Shown here one piece after another: positions 1-5,217 of a stretch of DNA of 5,677 nucleotides. Below the pieces are notes generated by a model. It had not been told where the DNA came from. It saw only the letters and a program-made list of their open reading frames with translations, and searched no databases. Position 1 is the first letter of the stretch. Each line of letters opens with the position of its first letter. Origin of the DNA: Firmicutes bacterium UBA1047 (GTDB lineage: Bacteria; Bacillota; Clostridia; Tissierellales; Sedimentibacteraceae); contig DCDU01000235.1 in NCBI GenBank assembly GCA_002316585.1, positions 1 through 5,677 of the forward strand, given 5' to 3'. The position numbers and the translations under genes were made by a program.

Positions 1-579
1 GGATATATGATTGCAAAAAGAGGGGTTGAAATTAATGCACTTTACTTTCACACATATCCTTTCACATCGGAAAGAGCAAATGAAAAGGTGAAGAAGTTAA
101 AGGAAAAGCTTGAAGAATACTGCGGAAAAATAACATTGTACAGTATTAATATTCTTGAAATACATAAAGCAATCAAGGAATTTTGCAGGGAAGAAGAAAC
201 AACCATATTGGCAAGGCGTTTTATGATGAGAATTGCCGAAAAAATTGCATATGAAAACAATATGTATATGCTTATTACGGGAGAGAGTTTAGGTCAGGTT
301 GCAAGCCAGACAATGAAATCTATGGCAGTTATTGAAGATGCAATCAAGATGCCAATCTTAAAACCGTTAGTAGGATTGGACAAAACTGAAATTATTGAAA
401 TTGCAAGAGAAATAGGCACCTATGATACATCCATTTTGCCCTATGATGACTGCTGCTCGGTGTTTGCGCCTAAGCATCCTTTAATTAGACCGAAGCTTGA
501 ATCCATCATAAGATCCGAAAGTAACTTAAATATTGAGGAATTAGTCGAGAAGGTTTATTCTACAATGGAAATTTTGTAA
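1..579 (+). CDS. thiI: tRNA 4-thiouridine synthase ThiI, C-terminal half (5' end outside the window)
   Basis: ThiI adenylates uridine 8 of tRNA and transfers sulfur from a cysteine desulfurase to make 4-thiouridine; in some bacteria it also supplies sulfur for thiamine. It acts in the cytosol. The frame is open from base 1, so 192 residues of a protein usually near 390 are present. The THUMP region and the PP-loop motif (SGGxDSPVA, normally just before the first visible residues GYMIAKRG) lie outside. Visible hallmarks, numbered from the first visible residue: RRFMMRIAE about 72-80, the near-invariant TGESLGQVASQT at 93-104, LKPLVGLDKTEI, and LPYDDCCSVFAPKHP around 146-160. One Cys of the CC pair (151-152) corresponds to the E. 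coli Cys344 region. The protein stops soon after this, so the C-terminal rhodanese domain of E. coli ThiI is absent, as is usual in Firmicutes. The ATG at base 7 is internal, not the start. No terminator follows. The family call is very secure. Confidence 0.96.
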   Translation, partial: GYMIAKRGVEINALYFHTYPFTSERANEKVKKLKEKLEEYCGKITLYSINILEIHKAIKEFCREEETTILARRFMMRIAEKIAYENNMYMLITGESLGQVASQTMKSMAVIEDAIKMPILKPLVGLDKTEIIEIAREIGTYDTSILPYDDCCSVFAPKHPLIRPKLESIIRSESNLNIEELVEKVYSTMEIL

Positions 580-639
580 TATTTAATCGATTGTAAAATA
601 TAAAAATCAGAAATAGATTATTAATAATTTATAATGGTA

Positions 640-668
640 TCACATTTTTTTTCATCTGACATATATTG
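640..668 (+). promoter_or_regulatory. Candidate mother-cell sporulation promoter (sigma-K/sigma-E type) of the 45-aa gene
   Basis: TCAC at 640-643 is followed after 16 bases by CATATATT at 660-667. This matches the sigma-K pattern, a -35 built around AC and a -10 of CATAnnnT. Sigma-E shares the -10. The expected start of transcription, near 674, leaves a normal leader before the ribosome site at 684-690. The same spacing recurs before 3544 and 4321. The assignment to a sigma factor is inference from consensus only. Confidence 0.5.
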
Positions 669-695
669 AATTATAAATTAAGAGAGGTGAATTTT

Positions 696-833
696 ATGTC
701 AGACGAAGTAAGAGCCACTAATTATGGATGCTGTGATGACGGGTCGAATAGCTGGCTTGAATGGCTAATTATATTGGGGATTATATTTTTCCTGTTAGGG
801 GGAAATAGTTTCTTCGGAAGGGGATGCAGATAG
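696..833 (+). CDS. Small single-span membrane protein, 45 aa, possibly spore-associated
   Basis: Not recognised as a named gene. A strong ribosome site (GAGAGGTGA, 682-690) sits five bases before ATG 696, and a terminator follows nine bases after the stop, so the gene is framed by proper signals despite its size. The 45-residue product has a polar N-terminus with paired cysteines (YGCCDDGSNS, 10-19), one hydrophobic helix (about residues 20-35, WLEWLIILGIIFFLLG) and a Gly/Phe/Arg/Cys tail (NSFFGRGCR). Very short proteins with one hydrophobic stretch and Gly/Cys-rich ends, such as the YjcZ-type proteins of Bacillus, are often made during sporulation. The similarity here is of style, not of clear sequence identity. 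The candidate sigma-K promoter at 640-668 supports that reading. It appears monocistronic. Being a gene is likely; the role is open. Confidence 0.8.
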   Translation: MSDEVRATNYGCCDDGSNSWLEWLIILGIIFFLLGGNSFFGRGCR

Positions 834-841
834 TACTTACC

Positions 842-868
842 AAGCAGACACTGAGGTGTCTGCTTTTT
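842..868 (+). terminator. Rho-independent terminator of the 45-aa gene
   Basis: AAGCAGACAC (842-851) pairs perfectly over 10 bp with GTGTCTGCTT (856-865) around a TGAG tetraloop, and the T-run continues to 868. It lies nine bases after the stop codon at 831-833. This is a textbook intrinsic terminator. Confidence 0.93.
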
Positions 869-870
869 AA

Positions 871-960
871 TGCCCTAACCCCGTTTTTCTGAGCTTTTTT
901 TCAGGAGGTATGTGGCACACCTTACTATGGGGTTAATCTATGCGGGTAAAGGAATGTCCC
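871..960 (+). other. Structured non-coding block, possible palindromic-repeat (REP/MITE-like) relic
   Basis: No gene fits here. TAACCCC (876-882) is the exact reverse complement of GGGGTTA (929-935). Inside this pair are two smaller hairpins: CTGA/TCAG (889-892 with 901-904) and GGTATG/CACACC (907-912 with 916-921, one mismatch). GGG (944-946) can pair with CCC (958-960) just outside. The block is GC-richer than the intergenic DNA on either side. It sits after one gene's terminator and before the serA promoter, so it belongs to neither transcript's leader. It resembles the folded ends left by IS200/REP-type elements, but no transposase is present and that identity is inference. No T-box, TPP, glycine or other riboswitch core that I know is visible. 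Confidence 0.35.
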
Positions 961-985
961 AAATCCAAAGTTAGAAAGTTAGCAC

Positions 986-1014
986 TTGATTTTATTTAAC
1001 TTCAACGGTATACT
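986..1014 (+). promoter_or_regulatory. Sigma-A-type promoter of serA-rnhA
   Basis: The -35 is TTGATT (986-991) and the -10 is TATACT (1009-1014), with an ideal 17-base spacer. Transcription should begin near 1020, giving a leader of about 25 bases before the ribosome site AGGAGG (1031-1036) and ATG 1046. So short a leader leaves no room for a riboswitch or T-box. Confidence 0.72.
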
Positions 1015-1032
1015 AATCCTTATAATGATTAG
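1013..1032 (+). promoter_or_regulatory. 20-bp dyad over the serA start point, candidate operator
   Basis: CTAATC (1013-1018) is mirrored by GATTAG (1027-1032), and the centre contains TTATAA (1020-1025). Nine of the ten base pairs of the 20-bp dyad are complementary; only C1019/T1026 fail. It runs from the last bases of the -10 box across the expected transcription start to the edge of the ribosome site, where a bound repressor would block polymerase. Which regulator would bind is unknown. Part of the symmetry could be chance in AT-rich DNA. Confidence 0.45.
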
Positions 1033-1045
1033 GAGGACGAGGACG

Positions 1046-2227
1046 ATGCATAAAGTAGCGCTATTTTGTGAAATTCCCAAGGATGTTATGAATTTGCTTC
1101 CTGAGGATAAATATACCATAATAAATGAAGAAACAACAGAAGCAGACGGAATTGTAATGAGAAGCTTGGATATACACGATATGGAGTTTTCAAAACGGCT
1201 TAAGGCAATAGCAAGATCGGGAGCGGGAGTTAACAACATACCTGTCGAAAGATGCTCAGAAAAAGGGATTGTAGTATTCAATGCTCCCGGTGCCAATGCC
1301 AATGCAGTATGCGAATTGACATTTCTTGGGCTTTTAATGAGCTCAAGAAGGGTAATAGACAGTATAGACTGGACAAAAAATTTAGACAAAGATGTTGCGG
1401 AAACCGTAGAAAAGGGAAAATCACAATTTGTGGGACCGGAGCTTAAAGGTAAGACTTTAGGCGTTATAGGACTTGGCAATGTCGGACATCTTGTAGCAAA
1501 TTTAGGAATAAAATTAGGCATGGAAGTTATAGGATATGACCCGTATATTTCGGTAAAAAATGCATTGGGTTTGTCCTGGGATGTTCAATATACAAGCGAT
1601 ATCAATGAGCTTTACAAAAGAAGCGATTATGTTACTATTCATGTTCCTTACAATAACGAAACAAAGAATTATATAAATAAGGACAATATTAAATTGATGA
1701 AAGACGGTGTAAAAATTTTAAACTTTGCACGTCATGGAGTAATCAACGAAGATGATTTAATTGAGGCTTTGGAAAATGGCAAGGTAAGCTATCACGTTTC
1801 AGACCTTCCCAACGAAAAACTTTTAAATACCAAGAATGTAGTATGTATTCCTCATTTGGGAGGCTCTACAATCGAAGCTGAGGAAAACTGTGCGGAAATG
1901 GCTGTTACAGAGCTTACCGAATATTTAGAAAAGGGTAATATTTCAAATTCCGTTAATTTTCCCGACTGCTCCATGGACAGATATCCGGGAACAGACAGAA
2001 TTGTAGTATTGAATAAAAATATTCCCAATATGATAGGTAAAATGACTACTGCACTTGCAACTCACAATGTTAACATAATCGGTATGGTTAATAAATCAAA
2101 GGGAGATTATGCATGCAACATAATAGATGTAATCGGCGAGTTCAATGAGGATAAGCTAAAAGAATTAGAAGATCATTATGGAATATTGAGAATTATGTTT
2201 ATTAAGAGCAAGGTGTCAAAGCAATGA
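1046..2227 (+). CDS. serA: D-3-phosphoglycerate dehydrogenase with C-terminal ACT domain
   Basis: Oxidises 3-phosphoglycerate to 3-phosphohydroxypyruvate with NAD, the first step of serine synthesis, in the cytosol. ATG 1046 is chosen because AGGAGG (1031-1036) lies nine bases before it and the promoter overlaps any earlier start; this gives 393 residues, normal for the short ACT-type enzyme. Substrate-binding region RSGAGVNNI (57-65); Rossmann motif GLGNVG (142-147) with Asp165 at the end of the next strand, fitting NAD; catalytic set Arg229 (FARHG), Glu257 (DLPNEK) and His270 (PHLGGSTIEAEEN). The ACT domain spans about 317-388. Compared with E. coli, the serine-binding HENRPG loop reads NKNIPN (323-328): the histidine is Asn323, while Asn325 and the GVNI asparagine (here Asn343) are kept. 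Serine feedback is therefore plausible but may be altered. The stop overlaps the rnhA start. serC is not adjacent. Confidence 0.95.
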   Translation: MHKVALFCEIPKDVMNLLPEDKYTIINEETTEADGIVMRSLDIHDMEFSKRLKAIARSGAGVNNIPVERCSEKGIVVFNAPGANANAVCELTFLGLLMSSRRVIDSIDWTKNLDKDVAETVEKGKSQFVGPELKGKTLGVIGLGNVGHLVANLGIKLGMEVIGYDPYISVKNALGLSWDVQYTSDINELYKRSDYVTIHVPYNNETKNYINKDNIKLMKDGVKILNFARHGVINEDDLIEALENGKVSYHVSDLPNEKLLNTKNVVCIPHLGGSTIEAEENCAEMAVTELTEYLEKGNISNSVNFPDCSMDRYPGTDRIVVLNKNIPNMIGKMTTALATHNVNIIGMVNKSKGDYACNIIDVIGEFNEDKLKELEDHYGILRIMFIKSKVSKQ

Positions 2228-2667
2228 AAAAAGTAAATATATACTCGGACGGTGCTTGCAGCATGAATCCGGGACCCGGAGGGTACGGAGTAATATTGGA
2301 ATACAAGGGGCATGAAATCGAATTGTCAGGCGGAGAGGAAAATACAACCAATAACCGAATGGAGCTTATGGGAGTTATTGCAGGGCTTGAAGCATTAAAG
2401 GAGCCCTGTGAAGTTACGATTGTCACTGATTCTAAATATGTTACGGACTCCTTCAATAAGGGCTGGATTGATTCCTGGCAGAAAAAGAACTGGAAAAAAT
2501 CCGACGGCAAACCGGTTCTAAACAAGGAGCTGTGGCAAAGGCTTTTAAAGGCTGCAGAAGCGCATAAGGTGAAGTTTGTTCATGTCCTGGGACATAACGG
2601 ACATATTTACAACGAGAGATGTGACAAATTAGCTGTTGCGGAAAGAAAAAAGTATGAAGTAAAGTAA
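2224..2667 (+). CDS. rnhA: Ribonuclease HI
   Basis: Cleaves the RNA strand of RNA/DNA hybrids, removing primers and R-loops in the cytosol. The 147 residues match the usual bacterial RNase HI length. All catalytic residues are present: Asp9 (YSDGAC), Glu47 (NNRMEL), Asp69 (TDSKYV), His124 (LGHNGH) and Asp134 (NERCDKLA), corresponding to E. coli D10, E48, D70, H124 and D134. The Trp-rich handle (GWIDSWQKKNWKKSDGKPV, about 80-98) used for hybrid binding is also present, so this is the type with the basic protrusion. The start ATG shares ATGA with the serA stop, and only a modest AAGGTG lies upstream (about 2208-2213), so translation is probably coupled to serA. Its pairing with a serine-pathway gene has no evident functional logic. 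No terminator lies between it and the LysM gene, so read-through is possible. Confidence 0.96.
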   Translation: MKKVNIYSDGACSMNPGPGGYGVILEYKGHEIELSGGEENTTNNRMELMGVIAGLEALKEPCEVTIVTDSKYVTDSFNKGWIDSWQKKNWKKSDGKPVLNKELWQRLLKAAEAHKVKFVHVLGHNGHIYNERCDKLAVAERKKYEVK

Positions 2668-2686
2668 TGATAAATTAAGGAAACAT

Positions 2687-2734
2687 TCACTGCCTCATGA
2701 ATATTATAAACTAACAAATTATAATATGAGGTGA
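2687..2734 (+). promoter_or_regulatory. Inverted repeat able to pair with the ribosome site of the LysM gene
   Basis: ATATTATAA (2701-2709) and TTATAATAT (2719-2727) form a perfect 9-bp inverted repeat with a 9-base loop. Beyond a four-base bulge (ATGA), CCTC (2693-2696) pairs with GAGG (2728-2731), and past another bulge TCA (2687-2689) can pair with TGA (2732-2734). In RNA read through from rnhA, the whole Shine-Dalgarno GAGGTGA (2728-2734) would be paired, so the stem could hold back translation. If a promoter lies inside the block (TATAAACTA at 2705-2713 is a degenerate -10), the left arm is not transcribed and the repeat would act, if at all, as a DNA site. No T-run follows, so it is not a terminator. 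Confidence 0.45.
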
Positions 2735-2739
2735 TTATA

Positions 2740-3444
2740 GTGATTTATAGACAAAATCAGCAATTATGCCCCAATATATATACAATGCCATATGAAGTGC
2801 GACCGGGAGATACACTAAATTCTATTGCAATAAGATTTGGAACAAATTTAGTGGGGCTGATTGAATTAAATCCTACATTGAGATTAAGGTCATTAACAGT
2901 AGGCATGACTATCTGTGTGCCGAGAGTTCCTGAAAGACCAACCTGTATTAACGGTGCTTATTATACCATAAGGGAAGGAGAAAGTTTTTATAACATTGCA
3001 CAAAGATACAGTATTCCTTTAAATTTGCTGCTTGAAGCAAATCCCGCGGCAAATCCCTATGATTTGAAGGTAGGTCAGGAAATATGTATACCAAATGTTC
3101 CCGCAGGCTGCCCTTTTGGTACAGTAGTGACTATACGGGAAGGAACCAGGTTAAGTGACATATTGATATCTTACAATTTAAGCTTAGATGAATTAAGAGA
3201 AGCAAATCAAGAATTCAATCCCAATATTATTGTACCCGGAGCTGAATTATGCATACCTCCCGAGGCAGTCACCCGATGTGTCGAAGGAACAACTACCGAA
3301 TATGTGATTCAGGCAGGAGACAGTCTTTCGACCGTAGCAATAGCAAATAATATTACGCCATCTGAATTACTTATTGCAAATCCGCATTTAAGACCCGCTA
3401 ACTTTTTAATTATAGGAACCACAGTGTGCATTCCTACCGCATGA
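2740..3444 (+). CDS. Protein with four LysM repeats, likely spore- or cell-wall-associated
   Basis: LysM modules bind N-acetylglucosamine-containing glycans such as peptidoglycan. GTG 2740 is chosen because GAGGTGA (2728-2734) lies five bases before it; a GTG at 2731 lies inside that ribosome site. The 234 residues are almost entirely four LysM modules: about 18-61 (YEVRPGDTLNSIA), 75-118 (YTIREGESFYNIA), 130-173 (VTIREGTRLSDIL) and 188-232 (YVIQAGDSLSTVA). Each ends in a strand of the form I/L/V-C-I/V-P. Eight cysteines are regularly placed, one before and one at the end of every module: 10/59, 69/116, 124/171, 180/230. No signal peptide, transmembrane helix or catalytic domain is present, which suggests assembly onto the forespore from the mother cell, like SafA-type coat proteins, rather than Sec secretion. 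That location is inference. A terminator follows the gene. Confidence 0.9.
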   Translation: MIYRQNQQLCPNIYTMPYEVRPGDTLNSIAIRFGTNLVGLIELNPTLRLRSLTVGMTICVPRVPERPTCINGAYYTIREGESFYNIAQRYSIPLNLLLEANPAANPYDLKVGQEICIPNVPAGCPFGTVVTIREGTRLSDILISYNLSLDELREANQEFNPNIIVPGAELCIPPEAVTRCVEGTTTEYVIQAGDSLSTVAIANNITPSELLIANPHLRPANFLIIGTTVCIPTA

Positions 3445-3461
3445 TAATAAATCGACGAAAT

Positions 3462-3497
3462 AAAAAGCATTCATTTTAAATAATTGAGTGCTTTTTT
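3462..3497 (+). terminator. Rho-independent terminator after the LysM gene
   Basis: AAAAAGCATTCA (3462-3473) pairs with TGAGTGCTTTTT (3485-3496) over 12 bp with one G-T wobble, enclosing an 11-base AT-rich loop. The T-run at 3492-3497 forms the tail and the A-run on the left makes it potentially bidirectional. It closes the serA-rnhA-LysM stretch. Confidence 0.88.
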
Positions 3498-3525
3498 CAC
3501 TTTAGTAAAAATTCGGCATATTCTA
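3497..3525 (+). promoter_or_regulatory. Candidate sigma-K/sigma-E promoter of the DUF3298 gene
   Basis: TCAC (3497-3500), a 16-base gap, then GCATATTCTA (3516-3525), which fits the full sigma-K -10 form gCATAnnnTa. The -35 begins in the last T of the preceding terminator. Transcription would start near 3531, within the ribosome site GGGAGGT (3530-3536), so the leader would be unusually short; this is the main argument against it. Confidence 0.5.
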
Positions 3526-3543
3526 TATAGGGAGGTAATTCAG

Positions 3544-4217
3544 ATGCCTGTTAAAGTTATATTAATGGTATTGGAAAATAGATTGTATTATGATAAAGTA
3601 CCAATACTTGATTATAAAATACAATATCCACATTTTTTTCCCATAAATACCAAAGAAACTTAACCAAGATAAACAACTATTACAGCAGTGAAGCAATAAA
3701 GATTCAAAGGGAATGCACATATAATTATTTTGAGACAGGTGTTGAAAACTATAAATATTCAATACAAAGCAAAAATCCCTATAGGATGTCTAAAGTATTT
3801 TACATTCCTACGATAGCCTACAATAAGAATTGCGCAATAAGCCTTTACTATGACAATTATATAAGCTTGGGAGGCTCCCATGGCATAACCATAAGAAACT
3901 CTGACACCTGGGACATACAAAACGGAGAGTTTATACAATTATGTCAGTTGTTTGAATATGGTGTGGATGAAATTAGTTTAATAAGAAAATCTATAGAAAA
4001 TAAGATAAGAGAAGATATAAATGCCATGGGGCCTGTATATTATGAAGATTACAGGAATAATATTACAGAAAACTTCAGAGTAAATAACTTTTTTTTATTG
4101 CCCGAAGGAATTGTAATATATTTTCAGCAATATGTCATTGCCCCTTTTCCGGCAGGTATTCCTGAATTTCTCATACCGTATGATGAAGGTGTAACAGCAG
4201 AACCTGAATGCTTATAA
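3544..4217 (+). pseudogene. DUF4163/DUF3298 protein gene split by a frameshift at a T7 run
   Basis: ATG 3544 has an excellent ribosome site (GGGAGGT, 3530-3536). The frame runs 39 codons (MPVKVILMVLENRLYYDKV...) and stops at 3661-3663. From 3633 the -1 frame is open without a stop to 4217. Joining the frames at the T-run (3633-3639) gives one 224-residue protein. Its N-terminal half looks like DUF4163 (LYYDKVPILDYKIQYPHF, then NLTKINNYYSSEA) and its C-terminal half is DUF3298: AISLYYDNY, GGSHG (110-114), SDTWDIQNGEF, NFFLLPEGIVIYFQQY, IAPFPAGIPEF (about 199-209). This domain pair occurs in PdaC- and RsiV-like proteins; small soluble clostridial versions have unknown function. There is no signal peptide. 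The ATG at 3786 lacks a ribosome site and would remove the first domain, so it is not a believable start. Either one T was lost (true mutation or sequencing error) or expression needs slippage. Confidence 0.82.
3633..3639 (+). other. T7 homopolymer: frameshift point, also a slippery heptamer
   Basis: In the upstream frame the run reads CAT TTT TTT CCC, that is T-TTT-TTT, a legal -1 slippery heptamer. Slipping back one base gives His-Phe-Phe-Ser and enters the long downstream frame. An eighth T would fix the frame equally well. I see no stable stem or pseudoknot just downstream and no upstream Shine-Dalgarno-like stimulator, which favours a simple indel. Confidence 0.7.
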
Positions 4218-4275
4218 CATGCAATTGTTTCACCTCCGGAGCATTGCTGCGGGATTAAAACATTTTTTAAAATAT

Positions 4276-4304
4276 TCACTTCTTTAGCTGTGTTTCATAA
4301 ACTA
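4276..4304 (+). promoter_or_regulatory. Candidate sigma-K/sigma-E promoter of the beta-propeller gene
   Basis: TCAC (4276-4279), 16 bases, then CATAAACTA (4296-4304). It copies the element before 3544 closely: both share TTCACTT at the -35, CTATAT at the end of the -10, and then GGAGGT. As there, the expected start point falls in the ribosome site (4308-4315). The rest of the 4218-4295 gap holds only a CTCCGGAG palindrome (4234-4241) and AT-rich DNA. Confidence 0.5.
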
Positions 4305-4320
4305 TATGGAGGTGATTGCA

Positions 4321-5217
4321 GTGTATGATGAAAAACTTATTGCGACAGGTATAAGCCGGGGAAAGTTATTGATGTTTATTATGGATATCTGCAAAGAAAA
4401 TTACTTATTAAAAAAGGTTGTAAATTTAGGATTAAGTGACAGCATTGCCATTCATAGCATAACTTATTTTGAAAATTTGGTTTATATGGCTGATTCATTC
4501 AACAACAAAATTTATAAATATGACAGCAATACAAACGAATTATTTGAAACAAACGTAGGAAGGGACCCGCGCCATATGTGTCTGGACAATGAGAATATGT
4601 ATGTTGCAAATTTTGAATCGGATAATATTTCAATTATAGATTTAAATTTATTTACGCTGACCGGTTCCATACCTGCAGGCATAAAAGCCCATGATGTAAT
4701 ATATTCGGAAAAAAACAATTCACTATACACATCCTGCTATGAAGAAAACGAGGTTGTGGAGTATGCACTTGACAAAGGGTCAAGAAGAAGCTTCAAAACC
4801 GAAGGAAAGCCCATGCACTTATTCCTGCTGAATGACACAATTATAGCTATGACTTATTATGTCAACGGAAATGTTCATACTAAAATAAATTTTATAAATT
4901 TAAAAAACGGAAATATTGAAGATATAATAATTATTGAAGGACTTGCCTCTGATTTTTTGTTGGATTACGAAAATAATATGCTGTACATCTTAAATATAGT
5001 TGATAAAAGCCTTTATATTGCAAGCACGGAATTTAGGAAAATTGTTAAAGAAGTATATTTGGGTGGATATCCGGAATCAATTTCTTGCGGCAGCAACAGT
5101 ATATATGTGACAAATTCAAAGAAACAGCAAATTAACGTAATAGAAAAAAAAGGATACAAATTTGCAAGGTCAATTGATTTGCAGTTTGTTCCTGATTTAA
5201 TAAAGGTTACTCATTAA
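4321..5217 (+). CDS. YVTN/YncE-like seven-bladed beta-propeller protein
   Basis: Function unknown. GTG 4321 is chosen because GGAGGTGA (4308-4315) lies five bases before it; the in-frame ATG at 4306 overlaps that ribosome site and would add only MEVIA. The 298-residue protein shows seven recurring strand signatures about 39-47 residues apart, near residues 6 (LIATGISRGKLLMFI), 54 (VYMADSFNNKIYKYD), 93 (MYVANFESDNISIIDL), 135 (LYTSCYEENEVVEYA), 174 (IIAMTYYVNGNVHTKINFI), 221 (LYILNIVDKSLYIA) and 261 (IYVTNSKKQQINVIE). These are YVTN-type blades, with typical linkers GRDPRHMCLD and GGYPESISCG. Such propellers usually serve as binding platforms. There is no signal peptide or membrane helix, so it is probably cytosolic or, given the promoter, made in the mother cell. 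Its 3' end overlaps the opposing DUF4364 gene by 11 bp. The fold is well supported; the role is not. Confidence 0.85.
   Translation: MYDEKLIATGISRGKLLMFIMDICKENYLLKKVVNLGLSDSIAIHSITYFENLVYMADSFNNKIYKYDSNTNELFETNVGRDPRHMCLDNENMYVANFESDNISIIDLNLFTLTGSIPAGIKAHDVIYSEKNNSLYTSCYEENEVVEYALDKGSRRSFKTEGKPMHLFLLNDTIIAMTYYVNGNVHTKINFINLKNGNIEDIIIIEGLASDFLLDYENNMLYILNIVDKSLYIASTEFRKIVKEVYLGGYPESISCGSNSIYVTNSKKQQINVIEKKGYKFARSIDLQFVPDLIKVTH

Noticed and set aside
617..628. 12-bp palindrome ATTATTAATAAT
   Set aside because: Expected by chance in this AT-rich spacer, and it has no useful position relative to the candidate promoter.
871..1045. Riboswitch or T-box leader for serA
   Set aside because: No T-box AGGGUGGNACC motif or other core seen, and the promoter at 986-1014 lies downstream of the structured part.
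979..1521. 180-codon open frame on the minus strand
   Set aside because: Lies antisense within serA, which has complete family motifs; the product has no recognisable domain.
2202..2525. 107-codon minus-strand open frame
   Set aside because: Antisense shadow of rnhA, with no motif of its own.
2720..2725. Perfect TATAAT as the LysM gene promoter
   Set aside because: The start of transcription would fall in the ribosome site and the -35 position (ATGAAT) is poor; the match is explained by the inverted repeat.
3562..3762. 66-codon minus-strand open frame over the frameshifted region
   Set aside because: Opposite to the reconstructed DUF4163 half, which reads sensibly across both frames; no ribosome site or family match.
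3786..4217. A separate 143-codon gene starting at ATG 3786
   Set aside because: No ribosome site, and the same frame stays open upstream to the T-run with family-like sequence, so it is the 3' part of the longer gene.
4221..4270. Terminator after the DUF3298 gene
   Set aside because: GCAAT/ATTGC and CTCCGGAG give only short stems without a following T-run; the TTAAAA/TTTTAA pair is too weak.
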